From Haloarchaeobius litoreus (lineage in GTDB: Archaea > Halobacteriota > Halobacteria > Halobacteriales > Natrialbaceae): a stretch of 64,000 nt of DNA. A program made the translations under genes and the position numbers. Positions within the stretch are counted from its first letter, which is position 1; each line of letters opens with the position of its first letter. The stretch spans positions 868,001 to 932,000 of the forward strand of contig NZ_JANHJR010000002.1 of the NCBI RefSeq assembly GCF_024495425.1. Direction: 5' to 3'. Shown here in pieces: positions 1-8,857 of the stretch. The notes beneath the pieces were generated by a model that was not told the DNA's origin, did not search any database, and saw only the letters and a program-made list of their open reading frames with translations.

Positions 1-489
1 CTCTCCATCACGACCATCGCCGCCGCCACCGAGTCACCGGAACGCGTCGTCGGCCTGCACTTCATGAACCCCGTCCCCATCATGGAGGGCGTCGAGGTCG
101 TCGACGGTGAGAAGACCGGCGAGGACGCGCTCGACCTCGCTCACGGCATCGCCGAGGCGCTCGGCAAGACCACCTGGGAGTCCGACGACAAACCCGGCTT
201 CGTCACCAACCGCGTGCTCATGCCCTGGATCAACGAGGGCATCCGCGCCTACGACGAGGGCGTCGCCACCAAGGACGACATGGACCGCGGGATGAAACTC
301 GGCACGAACGTCCCGATGGGCCCCCTCGAACTCGCCGACCACATCGGCCTCGACGTCTGTCTCCACGCCAGCGAGACGCTCCACGAGGAGCTCGGCGACC
401 GCTACAAGCCCGCCTACCTGCTCAAGCGCAAGGTCGACGCGGGCGACCTCGGCAAGAAGACCGGCACGGGCTTCTACGAATACGAGTAG
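1..489 (+). CDS. 3-hydroxyacyl-CoA dehydrogenase, C-terminal part (5' end outside window)
   Basis: The frame is open from base 1 and ends at TAG 487-489. It shows the core HFMNPVPIMEGVEVV, the junction FVTNRVLMPWINE and the GTNVPMGPLELADHIGLD segment of the C-terminal helical domain of short 3-hydroxybutyryl/3-hydroxyacyl-CoA dehydrogenases. These enzymes oxidise 3-hydroxyacyl-CoA with NAD in beta-oxidation or butanoate metabolism. The Rossmann domain lies upstream of the window. An acyl-CoA dehydrogenase 2.7 kb downstream fits a fatty-acid neighbourhood, but the two are not in one operon. Confidence 0.9.
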   Translation, partial: LSITTIAAATESPERVVGLHFMNPVPIMEGVEVVDGEKTGEDALDLAHGIAEALGKTTWESDDKPGFVTNRVLMPWINEGIRAYDEGVATKDDMDRGMKLGTNVPMGPLELADHIGLDVCLHASETLHEELGDRYKPAYLLKRKVDAGDLGKKTGTGFYEYE

Positions 490-542
490 CCTGGCGCGTA
501 CCGTCCAAATTTTCTTATCGCCGGCCGCCGTCGGAACGAACG

Positions 543-1895
543 ATGTCCCTCCACCGTTCAGGGGTGGTCGCCGCCCTGACGCTCCTCGCGCTCGCGGCCG
601 TCGCCCTGCCAGCGACCGCACCCGTCACCGCCGCACCGCCGCCCGAGGCGGTCTGTGGCCTCTGCACCGACGACGCGCTCGATGGCGGCGTCGAGCGCAG
701 CGAGGTCGTCGTCCGGGTCCAGGACGACGGCACCGCGAACTGGACCGTCCGCGCGACCCTCGACGAGCGGACAGCCGACGAGTTGCGCGACGCTCCCGCC
801 GAACGTCGCGACCGCGTCCGGGACGAACTCACCCGCCGAACCGTCGTCGACGAGGTGGCGAGCCTCGAGACGCGCGTCGAGGACCGGACGCTCGTCGCGA
901 CGTTCACCTCTGCCGACTTCGCCCACAGCGGGCTCGGCGGTGTCGTCGTCGCCGACGGCCTGTTCCCGTCGCACGAGGCAGCGGGGGTGACGGTCCACGC
1001 CGACAGACTCGCCGTCCACGGTCCCGACGGCACCGCCCCGACGCTCGTCCCCGACACCGCGACGGTCGAGGGCGACGCGATCGTCTGGACCGAGCAGACG
1101 GGGATCGGTTCCGAGACGTACCTCGCCTTCGGTGCCGACGGCGGAGTCGTCGCCACCGGGGCGAGCTACCTCGCGGTCGGGATGGCCGTCGTCGGACGGT
1201 CACTCGCCGGGGTCCTCTCGGTCGTCGCGGTCCCGACGCTCCTGTTCGCCGCCGTACTCGCCGGGCTGTTCCGCGACGGCGACCGCCTCGGACCGGACCG
1301 AACTGGCGACGGACTCGCGTCCCGCATCGGCCTCGTCGGCGGTGTCGTCGCACCCGTGCTGCTCGCGGCCGGCGTCGGCCTGTTCCTGCTCGGGACGAGT
1401 ATCGACGGGTTGGACGTGGACCCGGCGATCTTCGTCGGACTCGGGCTCGTCTCGCTGGTCCCCCAGACGCTCGTCGCAGCGGGCATCGCGGCCCTGTTCG
1501 CGCTCTGGGGCGACCGCATCGCCCTCGACAGGTACGCCTGGTGGGTGTTCCCGGCTGCGAGCGGCTGCTGGCTGGTCATCGTCGGGGCGACCGGCCCGAA
1601 TCGGCTCCTGGGCACGTGGACGACGACCGTTATCCTGTTCCTGTTGCTCGGCGCGGCCCACGAACGCGGGACGCTCGCGGCGCTCCCGGTCGCGCTCGTC
1701 GCACTGCTGGCACCGACGCTCGCCGCGCTCCCGTTCGTCTCGCCGTGGAGCGCGCCCGCCTACACCCTCCTGCTCTGGACGGTCGGGACGCTCGTGCCGG
1801 GGGTCGCGCTCTACGCGCTGGGCCGGCGGGAGTCGGCGAGGGCGGAGCTCGCGGAGTCGTCGGACACCGAAGAAACGACCGCGGAAGCCGCCTGA
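543..1895 (+). CDS. membrane protein with signal peptide and extracytoplasmic domain, function unknown
   Basis: A 450-aa protein. Residues 1 to about 30 are a signal peptide ending in an Ala-rich region. About 170 residues follow with no obvious helix, including a CGLC pair near residue 38, which suggests an exported domain. From about residue 205 there are several hydrophobic segments, probably seven or eight helices, and an acidic Ser/Glu-rich tail. I do not recognise the family. It is a single gene: the neighbour upstream ends 53 bp before it and the next gene is convergent. Confidence 0.75.
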   Translation: MSLHRSGVVAALTLLALAAVALPATAPVTAAPPPEAVCGLCTDDALDGGVERSEVVVRVQDDGTANWTVRATLDERTADELRDAPAERRDRVRDELTRRTVVDEVASLETRVEDRTLVATFTSADFAHSGLGGVVVADGLFPSHEAAGVTVHADRLAVHGPDGTAPTLVPDTATVEGDAIVWTEQTGIGSETYLAFGADGGVVATGASYLAVGMAVVGRSLAGVLSVVAVPTLLFAAVLAGLFRDGDRLGPDRTGDGLASRIGLVGGVVAPVLLAAGVGLFLLGTSIDGLDVDPAIFVGLGLVSLVPQTLVAAGIAALFALWGDRIALDRYAWWVFPAASGCWLVIVGATGPNRLLGTWTTTVILFLLLGAAHERGTLAALPVALVALLAPTLAALPFVSPWSAPAYTLLLWTVGTLVPGVALYALGRRESARAELAESSDTEETTAEAA

Positions 1896-1904
1896 TCCGC
1901 CCCC

Positions 1905-2963
1905 TCAGGAGAGGTCGGCTTCGTGCAGCGGCTTCTGCTCGATGGTCTGGCGCACCCGTTCGAGCGCCTGCCGGTCGCCGCCCTCGCGGAACCAGCGGAT
2001 GATGGCGATGACCTCCATCCGCGAGACCTTCACGCCGCCCTCGCGGACCACGTCGGCCGGTCGCTCGCGGAGCTCGCGCAGGGTCGCCACGGCGAGCAGG
2101 TACGGGATGCCCCACGCCGACAGCGTGTTCCCCCGGCGCTCCGGGAGGGCTTCGAGGTAGGTCTGCGTGTCGTCGAGGTAGCCGGAGGCGTGGTCGACGA
2201 CGCGCTCGATGACCGTCGCGACCGCCTCCTCGTTCTCGGGGTCACACACCGCGTCGCGGTCGACGCCCTCCGATTCGAGCCACTCCGCCGGCAGGTAGAC
2301 GTTGTTCTCCTCGTGGTAGTCGTCGCTGACGTCCTTCGCGACGTTTACCAGCTGGAGGAGCAGCCCGAACGACCGGGCGTTCTCGCGGAGCCGAGACTCG
2401 CGGGTGTCGGTCGTGCCACGGGTCACGAGACCGGTCACCAGCGAGCCGACGGTGCCCGCGACGTACCAGCAGTACTCCTCCAGCTCGTCGAGCGTCTGGA
2501 TGCGCAGTCCACCCGACTCCGCGTGGCGCTCGACGAACTCGGCCATCCCGTTCGTGAGTTCGAGCACCGGCGGGAGGATGGCCTCCTTCGCCTCCGGCGG
2601 GAGGCGGCGGTACGTCCGCACGACGCGGGGCGACTCGGCGACGACGGTCCAGTCGTCGTCGAGCTTCTGGGGGAGCCACTCGTCGACCGCGCTCCTGAAC
2701 TCATCGGCGGTCGCCGGTTCGTCGGCATCGAGCACGTCCGCATAGAGACGCAGCAGGTCCGCCTTCTCCGCGGGGGGGATGTGTCCCGCGTCCTCGACCG
2801 TGTCGGCGACGCGGCAGAGGAGGTAGCCCAGACAGATGTGGCGGGCGGTCGGCTCCTCTAGCTCCTCGATGGTGATGGCGAAGGTGCGGGAGACGCCCTG
2901 CACCGCCTCGTAACACCACGCGAGGTCGTCGTCGACCGGATACTCTGCCTGTTCCTCGTTCAT
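1905..2963 (-). CDS. squalene/phytoene synthase family protein (squalene synthase more likely)
   Basis: A 352-aa trans-isoprenyl-diphosphate synthase of the head-to-head class, which joins two farnesyl or geranylgeranyl diphosphates. The first Asp-rich region is CRVADTVEDAGHIP near residue 52. YCWYVAGTVGSLVTGL near residue 165 and the second Asp region LQLVNVAKDVSDDYHEENN near residue 205 are both present. The ED after DTV and the YVAG block look more like squalene synthases than CrtB-type phytoene synthases. Squalene is a common neutral lipid of haloarchaea. A T-rich stretch at 2989-2997 lies about 30 bp before the start, as expected for a leaderless mRNA. Confidence 0.85.
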   Translation of the reverse strand: MNEEQAEYPVDDDLAWCYEAVQGVSRTFAITIEELEEPTARHICLGYLLCRVADTVEDAGHIPPAEKADLLRLYADVLDADEPATADEFRSAVDEWLPQKLDDDWTVVAESPRVVRTYRRLPPEAKEAILPPVLELTNGMAEFVERHAESGGLRIQTLDELEEYCWYVAGTVGSLVTGLVTRGTTDTRESRLRENARSFGLLLQLVNVAKDVSDDYHEENNVYLPAEWLESEGVDRDAVCDPENEEAVATVIERVVDHASGYLDDTQTYLEALPERRGNTLSAWGIPYLLAVATLRELRERPADVVREGGVKVSRMEVIAIIRWFREGGDRQALERVRQTIEQKPLHEADLS

Positions 2964-3147
2964 TCACGTTCCCCTGTGTATTCCACGCTGAAAAACCCAC
3001 CTGCCACGACCGCAGGTGCTGTGTCCGGAGATGTCCGCACGCCCGTCTCGCTCATACACCACAAGGAGCCCTCTACTCGTCTATACTTTTCGGACCCGGC
3101 CCGTGGTGCAAGACAAAAGTAAAGTCGCGAGGGGCGAACGTTCCCCC

Positions 3148-4293
3148 ATGGACTTCAGCCTCAATGCGGAGCAGGCCCAGATACGGGACATGGTCGCGGA
3201 GTTCGTCGACGAGGAGGTCGTCCCCGTCGCCGACGAGATCGACCACGAGGACGAGTTCCCCGCCGAGCTCGTGGGGGAGATGGCCGACCTCGGCCTGATG
3301 GGGATGCCGTTCCCCGAGGAGTACGGCGGTGCCGGCCTCGACTACCACAGCTACGCCATCGGCCTCGAGGAGATATCGCGGGGCTCCGGTGGCCTCGGGA
3401 CCATCGTCGCCGCGCACATCTCGCTGGCGGGCAACATGATCTACGAGTTCGGCGACGAGGCCCAGAAACAGGAGTACCTCACGCCGCTCGCCGAGGGCAC
3501 CGACATCGGCGCGTTCGCCCTCTCGGAGCCCCAGGCTGGCTCGGACGTGCCCGCGATGGAGACGACCGCCGAGCGCGACGGCGACGAGTACGTCATCGAC
3601 GGCGGCAAGCTCTGGATCTCCAACGGCTCCGTCGCCGACACCGTCACGGTCTTCGCGAAGACCGACCCCGACGCCGGCAACAAGGGCATCTCCTCGTTCA
3701 TCGTCCGCCCGGAGGAGGACGACGGCTTCCACGTCGAGGGAACCGAGGACAAGCTCGGCGACAAGGGCTGTCCGACCGCCGAGCTCCGCTTCGACGACAT
3801 GCGCATCCCCGCCGACCGCCTGCTCGGCGAGGAGGGCGACGGGTTCGTCCACGCGCTGAAGACGCTCAACGGCGGCCGCATCACCATCGCGGCCCGCGGC
3901 GTCGGCATCGCCCGCGCCGCGCTCGACCAGGCGGGGGAGTACGCCCTGCAGCGCGAGCAGTTCGACCAGCCCATCGCCGAGTTCCAGGCGATCAAGCACA
4001 AGATCGCGGACATGGACACGAAGATCCAGGCCGCGAAGATGCTGATGCACCGTGCCGCGGACAAGAAGATCCGCGGCGAGACGTTCATCAAGGAGGCCGC
4101 ACAGGCGAAGCTCTACGCCTCCGAGATCTCCCTCGAGGTGGCCAACGAGGGCATCCAGATCCACGGCGGCTACGGCTACACGAAGGACTTCCCCGCCGAG
4201 CGCTTCTACCGCGACGCGAAGCTCAACGAGATCTACGAGGGCACCAGCGAGGTCCTCCGGAACACCATCGGCGACCAGGTGCTCGACGAGTAG
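3148..4293 (+). CDS. acyl-CoA dehydrogenase
   Basis: A 381-aa flavoprotein of normal family length that oxidises acyl-CoA to enoyl-CoA. The start at 3148 gives the typical N-terminus MDFSLNAEQAQIRDMV. FAD and substrate contacts show in FALSEPQAGSDVPAM and LWISNG, the helical core in QREQFDQPIAEFQAIKHKIADM, and the C-terminal catalytic segment in NEIYEGTSEVLRN, where the Glu before GTSE is the expected base. A longer reading from 3016 would cross a TATA-like AAAAGTAAA at 3114-3122, so the start at 3148 is preferred. It stands alone. Confidence 0.93.
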   Translation: MDFSLNAEQAQIRDMVAEFVDEEVVPVADEIDHEDEFPAELVGEMADLGLMGMPFPEEYGGAGLDYHSYAIGLEEISRGSGGLGTIVAAHISLAGNMIYEFGDEAQKQEYLTPLAEGTDIGAFALSEPQAGSDVPAMETTAERDGDEYVIDGGKLWISNGSVADTVTVFAKTDPDAGNKGISSFIVRPEEDDGFHVEGTEDKLGDKGCPTAELRFDDMRIPADRLLGEEGDGFVHALKTLNGGRITIAARGVGIARAALDQAGEYALQREQFDQPIAEFQAIKHKIADMDTKIQAAKMLMHRAADKKIRGETFIKEAAQAKLYASEISLEVANEGIQIHGGYGYTKDFPAERFYRDAKLNEIYEGTSEVLRNTIGDQVLDE

Positions 4294-4360
4294 CCAGCGC
4301 CGACGCTCCTTCCTGTGGCCGTCTCGACGGCCCCGTCACCAGCGTTCGACCTGCCCGACC

Positions 4361-4645
4361 CTACTCCCCGGACCGGGTCAGCCCGACCACCCAGTCCACG
4401 TGCTCGTCCACCCGCGCCCGCCCGGCGTCGGTCAGCGAGTACACGTCGTACAGCCCATCCGTGTGTGTCTCGACGAATCCCGCCGACTCCAGCGCGTCGA
4501 GCGCGCCGTAGAACGACTTCGGCTCGATGCGCTCGTCGTAGTGCCGTTCGAGCCGGGTCTTCAGCGCCTGCGCCTGGAGCTCGCCGGCGTCGTGGAGGAG
4601 GAAGCAGAGGTCGCGTCGCCGTCCACTCTGGATGAACTTCGTCAT
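4361..4645 (-). CDS. PadR-like winged-helix transcriptional regulator
   Basis: A 94-aa single-domain protein. It begins with MTKFIQSGRRRDLCFLLHDAGE and continues with ERIEPKSFYGALDALESAGFVE, the recognition helix and wing pattern of PadR/MarR-like winged-helix proteins; DVYSLTDAGRARVDEHVDWV is the typical wing end and C-terminal helix. It probably binds DNA as a dimer. The target is unknown. It is divergent from the small gene at 4735 with an 89-bp gap, which could hold an operator. Confidence 0.75.
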   Translation of the reverse strand: MTKFIQSGRRRDLCFLLHDAGELQAQALKTRLERHYDERIEPKSFYGALDALESAGFVETHTDGLYDVYSLTDAGRARVDEHVDWVVGLTRSGE

Positions 4646-4734
4646 GGCTGTGTGCTCACTCCGGGACCACTGGTGCGTTTCGCTTCGGTTCCGAAACCGG
4701 CAGCTACGACACCCCCCAGTCCCAACACTCGGCC

Positions 4735-5010
4735 ATGAGCGACGACACGGCGACGAGCGATGGCATCACGGCCCGGTACGAGGAGACCGAGACCGAGCGC
4801 GTCCTGTCGTTCGAGCGCGACGGCGCGACGGCGGTGGTGGCACAGAACGTCGACGGCTACGCGATGCTGAAGGTGCGACCGACGGCGGACGGCGACGAGC
4901 TGGAGCGCTACTACGGCTTCGACATGGCGCTGGACCACGTGGCGGAGCTGCTCGATGTCTCGCCGCACGACCTGCCGATCCCGGGGGCCGCCGAAGACCT
5001 GGGGATGTGA
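4735..5010 (+). CDS. small conserved-looking haloarchaeal protein, function unknown
   Basis: A 91-aa acidic protein without membrane segment or cysteines. It reads as alternating beta strands (VLSFERDGATAVVAQNVDGYAMLKV) followed by a helix containing YYGFDMALDHVAELL and a short Pro-rich end. The composition is typical haloarchaeal coding sequence. It is divergent from the PadR-like gene, and its stop directly abuts the convergent zinc-finger gene. No function can be given. Confidence 0.7.
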   Translation: MSDDTATSDGITARYEETETERVLSFERDGATAVVAQNVDGYAMLKVRPTADGDELERYYGFDMALDHVAELLDVSPHDLPIPGAAEDLGM

Positions 5011-5310
5011 TCAGGTGACGACGGCGTACAGCAGCAACATCCCGAAGTAGACGACGACGAGCGCGCCGACCAGCTTCAATCGGTAGAGTCCCAGCTCCTC
5101 CTCCTCGGCCGCGTACACGTCGCGGAAGGCCGCTTCCTCGGCCTCCGTCATCCGGTCGTAGTGGCTCAGCCCGATGTGGAGCGTGCGCTGGTCCTCGCGG
5201 CGGAACGGCCGGTCGCAGTACGGACAGCGGTGGGCCGTGATGCCCTCGGGGACGTGCGTGTCCGAGGGGGTGTCGGTCCGGTCGTGGCGGGGGTCGGTGC
5301 TGGCTGTCAT
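5011..5310 (-). CDS. C2H2-like zinc-finger protein with one C-terminal membrane helix
   Basis: A 99-aa protein. A C2H2-like finger sits near residues 28-50 (HRCPYCDRPFRREDQRTLHIGLSH), followed by an acidic helix and a single membrane segment at the C-terminus (KLVGALVVVYFGMLLLYAVV). Its ATG at 5310 overlaps the stop of the 460-aa membrane protein by four bases (ATGA), so it is the last gene of the coxB/coxC cluster. A tail-anchored zinc finger next to oxidase genes suggests a role in assembly or metal handling; this is inference. Confidence 0.78.
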   Translation of the reverse strand: MTASTDPRHDRTDTPSDTHVPEGITAHRCPYCDRPFRREDQRTLHIGLSHYDRMTEAEEAAFRDVYAAEEEELGLYRLKLVGALVVVYFGMLLLYAVVT

Positions 5311-6689
5311 AGGAACGGTGGGGTGCGTGCGGGCGCGGCGACGATCCAGAGGCTCACCATGGTGTAGACGACCATGACCCCGATGAACGGGTACTGGCTC
5401 CGGATCGCCTGCAGCCGGCTCGGGAAGGTGTCGTACGCGGTCGAGTGCGCGACCCAGATGGCGAGCAGGTGTCCGAGCAGGACGAACGCGAGCTCGAGCC
5501 CGCCCACGAACGCGGGCAGGCCGAACCGCTGCGGGTTCAACGGCGGCGCGGTCGGGTTCGCGAGCACCTGCGAGAGCGGGAGCGAGAGCACGACGAAGTA
5601 GCTCAGGTAGTGCGCGAGGTGGTAGCCCGCCGCGATGGCGAGCAGGGGTGCGGCGAACCGTCGCCCGAGGGCGTCCGGCGTGAGGAACGTCTCGCCGGTC
5701 AGCCGGGCGAGCCACGCTGCGAGCAAGTAGACGCCCACGAACACCCCGAATCCGAGCAGGTACGCGAGCAGGTAGGTCAGCAGCGCCGGGACGCCGGCTT
5801 CGACGACGGTCGTCGCGAAGCCGCCCCAGAACGGCGTCGTCACGAGGCCGTCGTAGGTGGTCACCCACAGCAGCGTGACGACGAAGGTCACGTCGCTCCG
5901 GTCGCGGACGACCGACGAGTCGGTCAGTCCCATGCCGGGGAGCCGGAGCCGGACACCGTCGTCGGTCCGGACGAGCGGTGCGACCGCGCCGAAGGCGGCG
6001 AACGTCCGCGAGACGGGGTCGCCCCGGTCGAACCACGTCTCGCCGAAGACGAGGCCGGCGAGGGTGGTCGCGAAGCCGTAGCCCGTCACGGCGGTCGCGA
6101 GCAGTCGCGGGTCGTCGGCGAGTGGGAGCACGACCTCCGTGAACACGAGCGCGAGCAGACCGACGACGGCCGGCCAGCTCCCGAGGCGGTCGGGGTACTC
6201 CCGAGCGGGGCCACCGACGAGCGCGTGGACGGCGCGGACCAGCGCGCGGAACGGGTTCAGCGCGCGCCAGGTGTTGCCGACGAGGTACGTCGTCATCGTG
6301 AACCCGGCCCACCAGCCGACCCAGACGAGCAGCACCGAGAGGTTCCGGAGCGGCGTGGTCGGACCGGTGAACCCGAACCACAGCACTGCGACGAAGCCGA
6401 CGACACCGACGAGGGGTGCGAGGTAGCGCGAAACCGCGACGGGGAACCGGCGCAGCGTGCGGTGCCAGTCGTCGATGCTCGCGATGTACCGTCGGTCCGT
6501 CACCGTCGCCGCGAGCAGGAACGAGGCACCGACGGCGGCACCGCCGGTCAGCAGGAAGAGCCAGGCCGGCACCGCGATGGTGGCGGCCTCGCCACGGAGC
6601 GAACCGCCGTGGGCGAGGACCGTCCCCGTCGCGAGAAGGAGCGTCCCGAACGCCGCCAGCACGAGGCGTCGGGGACGGTGGCTAGCCAT
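5307..6689 (-). CDS. polytopic membrane protein of the oxidase cluster, function unknown
   Basis: A 460-aa protein with roughly 11-12 hydrophobic segments. The N-terminus has a helix followed by VLAHGGSLRG, resembling the 'AHG' exported start of membrane proteins found near respiratory genes in other prokaryotes. A conserved-looking loop is GNTWRALNPFRALVRAVHAL. It starts 6 bp after coxC and overlaps the zinc-finger gene by 4 bp, so it is probably translated with the oxidase. It might help assembly or metal delivery, but it carries no motif that decides this. Confidence 0.78.
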   Translation of the reverse strand: MASHRPRRLVLAAFGTLLLATGTVLAHGGSLRGEAATIAVPAWLFLLTGGAAVGASFLLAATVTDRRYIASIDDWHRTLRRFPVAVSRYLAPLVGVVGFVAVLWFGFTGPTTPLRNLSVLLVWVGWWAGFTMTTYLVGNTWRALNPFRALVRAVHALVGGPAREYPDRLGSWPAVVGLLALVFTEVVLPLADDPRLLATAVTGYGFATTLAGLVFGETWFDRGDPVSRTFAAFGAVAPLVRTDDGVRLRLPGMGLTDSSVVRDRSDVTFVVTLLWVTTYDGLVTTPFWGGFATTVVEAGVPALLTYLLAYLLGFGVFVGVYLLAAWLARLTGETFLTPDALGRRFAAPLLAIAAGYHLAHYLSYFVVLSLPLSQVLANPTAPPLNPQRFGLPAFVGGLELAFVLLGHLLAIWVAHSTAYDTFPSRLQAIRSQYPFIGVMVVYTMVSLWIVAAPARTPPFL

Positions 6690-6695
6690 CGCGGG

Positions 6696-7550
6696 TTACG
6701 CCGCGGGTGCGCCGACGTACAGGACGACGACGAGGAAGATCCAGACGATGTCGACGAAGTGCCAGTACATCGAGACCGTGCTCACGGAGACGTGGCGCTC
6801 GGCGGAGTACTGGCCGCGGATGGCGCGCACGAAGACGATACCGATGAGCACCGCGCCGAGGCTGACGTGCAGGCCGTGCAGGCCGGTCAGCGCGTAGAAG
6901 CCGCTGGCGAACACCTGGCTGAACGCGTCGTTGCCGAGCGCGAAGCCGTCGTGGACGATGAACTCGTAGTACTCGTACACCTGACCGGCGATGAACACCA
7001 GCCCGAGGACGAGCGTCGCGCCGAGCAGGCCGATGAACCGCCTGCGGTTGCCCTTCAGCAGCGACGTGTGCGCGAAGTGGATGGTGAAGCTGGAGGCGAC
7101 CAGCAGTGCCGTGTTGACGATGACGAGACTCCCGAACAGGTGGGGCACCGCGCCCACGTCACCGACACGGACGAAGAAGTAGTACACGAAGCCCGCGCTG
7201 AAGGTGGCGACCTCGGAACCGAGGAACGCGACCATTCCCCATCTGAGCTTGTGTGCGCTGTGTTCGTCGGCACCGCGCTCCCAGAAGGAGACGATGAATG
7301 CGTGGTAGAGCCAGCCGAACAGCCCGACCAGGAACAGGAGCGTGCTCAGGATGGCGGCCCCGGCGAACACGCCGTAGCCCACGAGGTTCCTCGATACGAG
7401 CACGTACAACGCGGCACCGAGGTAGATACCACCGGCACCGAGTGCGGCGACGAACGGCCACCAGCTGGCCTCGCCGAACCCGCGCGGCCAGTCCTCGACG
7501 GCCGGCAGGTGGTGCCCGTGGTCGTCCCCGGATTCTTCGGCAACTGTCAT
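6696..7550 (-). CDS. coxC: cytochrome c oxidase subunit III (heme-copper oxidase)
   Basis: A 284-aa protein with seven hydrophobic segments and the family blocks WGMVAFLGSEVATFSAGF (with the conserved helix-3 Glu), GFYALTGLHGLHVSLGA and YWHFVDIVWIFLVVVLY. Subunit III stabilises the proton-pumping oxidase in the membrane. The N-terminal tail is His/Asp-rich, as in other haloarchaeal copies. It sits downstream of coxB and a small membrane protein on the same strand. The subunit I gene is absent from this cluster. Confidence 0.92.
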   Translation of the reverse strand: MTVAEESGDDHGHHLPAVEDWPRGFGEASWWPFVAALGAGGIYLGAALYVLVSRNLVGYGVFAGAAILSTLLFLVGLFGWLYHAFIVSFWERGADEHSAHKLRWGMVAFLGSEVATFSAGFVYYFFVRVGDVGAVPHLFGSLVIVNTALLVASSFTIHFAHTSLLKGNRRRFIGLLGATLVLGLVFIAGQVYEYYEFIVHDGFALGNDAFSQVFASGFYALTGLHGLHVSLGAVLIGIVFVRAIRGQYSAERHVSVSTVSMYWHFVDIVWIFLVVVLYVGAPAA

Positions 7551-7680
7551 GGATGGGGCTTACGAGTGGACTACCAAAAATCCATCCAAGCGCGTTCGCT
7601 CCCCCAATCGGCGAAACACGGTGATGGAACCGGCACACCTCGCCGCCGACCGTCGTGGGGCTGTCAGCTCGGCCGGCCCC

Positions 7681-7899
7681 CTAGCCGTTCGCGAAGACGA
7701 GGCCGATTCGAACCAGCGTCAGCCCGACGAGGACGAGGGTCGAGAGCGTCAGGATGCCGAGGGCCCCACCGACTCGGAGGGCGACGACTGCGCCCGCGAC
7801 GGCCAGCGCGCCAGCGACGAGGAACCCGACCAGGAGCCGGAGCGACGTGCCGAGGAGACGGGTGTTCCAGAGGGCGGTGAGTGGGCCACGCATCGTCAT
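7681..7899 (-). CDS. small two-helix membrane protein between coxB and coxC
   Basis: A 72-aa protein from ATG 7899 (or 70 aa from ATG 7893). After a short basic start (MRGPLTALWNTRLLGTSLR) two hydrophobic helices follow (LLVGFLVAGALAVAGAVVAL and LGILTLSTLVLVGLTLVRIG). The frame stays open upstream into coxB, but that part has coxB-shadow composition, so a start at 7893-7899 is preferred. Position suggests a small oxidase-associated subunit or assembly factor; the function is not known. Confidence 0.65.
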   Translation of the reverse strand: MTMRGPLTALWNTRLLGTSLRLLVGFLVAGALAVAGAVVALRVGGALGILTLSTLVLVGLTLVRIGLVFANG

Positions 7900-7964
7900 C
7901 TGTTCGGACCCGAGACGGAAAAGAACGTTCGGATGGCGTCGTGCAACGAAGAGACGTCCAGTGG

Positions 7965-8747
7965 TCAGGCCGCGACCGTCGCGTTGCTCGAGTTGCTGCC
8001 GCCGGCCGGTGCCTCGCAGGTCAGCTCCTCCTCGTTCCACTCACCGGTACACTGGTCGGCGAGCCAGCCCTCGTACCTGTCCTGTGACATGACCTCGACC
8101 TCGAACATCATCGCGGAGTGGCCGGTGCCACAGTACTCCGCACAGTATCCCTGATAGAGACCGGGCTCGGTCGCGGTGGTCATGATGTAGTTGTGCTGGC
8201 CGGGGACCGCGTCGTGCTTGAGCCCGAGCTGTGGGACGTGGAAGGCGTGCAGCCAGTCCCTCGTCGTGATGTTGAAGTACGTCTCCTGTCCCTCGGGGAT
8301 GACCAGCTTCGAGCTGGTGGAGACGTTGTGCCGGGTGTACTCGAACGTCCAGGCGTACGTCTCAGCGGTGACGTCGATGTGCTCGGCGTCGTCGGGGACG
8401 TCGGCGCGGTCCTCGACGTCGTCGACGATGACGGCCTGGTCGGCCATGACCATCGTCGTCGCGATGCCGACGAACAGGAGGATGACGGCCGTCGCGACGG
8501 TCCAGGTGATCTCCAGACGGCGGTTCTCCCGGGTCGGCTTGGCCTCGTCGCTGTCCTTGAACTTGAGGACGGTGTAGATGAGGATGCCCTCGACGAGGAC
8601 GGTGATCGGGATCGCGACGACGAGCAGGCGCTCGTTGAGCCCGTTGATGGCGTCGGCGGACGTCGACTGCGCGGCCGCCGGGTCGGCAGCGAGCAGCAAG
8701 AGCGCCGCCCCGAATGTGGCCAGTGGGGCGATTCGCTTTGCGTTCAT
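7965..8747 (-). CDS. coxB: cytochrome c oxidase subunit II (CuA-binding)
   Basis: A 260-aa protein. A signal-like N-terminus (LATFGAALLLLAADPAAAQ) precedes two membrane helices near residues 40-60 and 85-105, then a cupredoxin domain facing outward. The CuA site is complete: HAFHVPQLGLKHD supplies one histidine and YCAEYCGTGHSAMMF supplies two cysteines, the second histidine and the methionine. It accepts electrons from a copper protein or cytochrome. A TATA-like box on minus (8775-8782) is 28 bp before the start. It heads the coxB-coxC cluster. Confidence 0.95.
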   Translation of the reverse strand: MNAKRIAPLATFGAALLLLAADPAAAQSTSADAINGLNERLLVVAIPITVLVEGILIYTVLKFKDSDEAKPTRENRRLEITWTVATAVILLFVGIATTMVMADQAVIVDDVEDRADVPDDAEHIDVTAETYAWTFEYTRHNVSTSSKLVIPEGQETYFNITTRDWLHAFHVPQLGLKHDAVPGQHNYIMTTATEPGLYQGYCAEYCGTGHSAMMFEVEVMSQDRYEGWLADQCTGEWNEEELTCEAPAGGSNSSNATVAA

Positions 8748-8772
8748 GTCGATTCGAGGCTTAGGAAGACGG

Positions 8773-8784
8773 GGTTAAATATGT
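8773..8784. promoter_or_regulatory. promoter of coxB, possibly shared with the divergent ctaA/ctaB gene
   Basis: GGTTAAATATG lies between the divergent starts. Read on minus it is ATATTTAACC, 28 bp before the coxB ATG, the usual spacing for a leaderless haloarchaeal transcript. On plus it could serve the heme synthase gene, which argues that the ATG at 8783, immediately after the box, is not the start of that gene. Confidence 0.55.
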
Positions 8785-8857
8785 GCTGACTCCGCCGCGA
8801 CGACCGGGTGAAAGCGTCGACTCTAAGTGGTCCGAGTCGAAGGTTTGGCTAGTACCC

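Noticed and set aside
5445-7880. An 811-codon open frame on plus through the coxC region
   Set aside because: It is rich in Arg, Glu and Asp with no family motif and lies opposite coxC and two membrane protein genes that have clear features. High GC makes long shadow frames common.
8783-8857. Upstream ATG as start of the CtaA-like/CtaB fusion
   Set aside because: ATG 8783 directly follows a TATA-like box and would precede the transcript start. The added residues do not look like CtaA.
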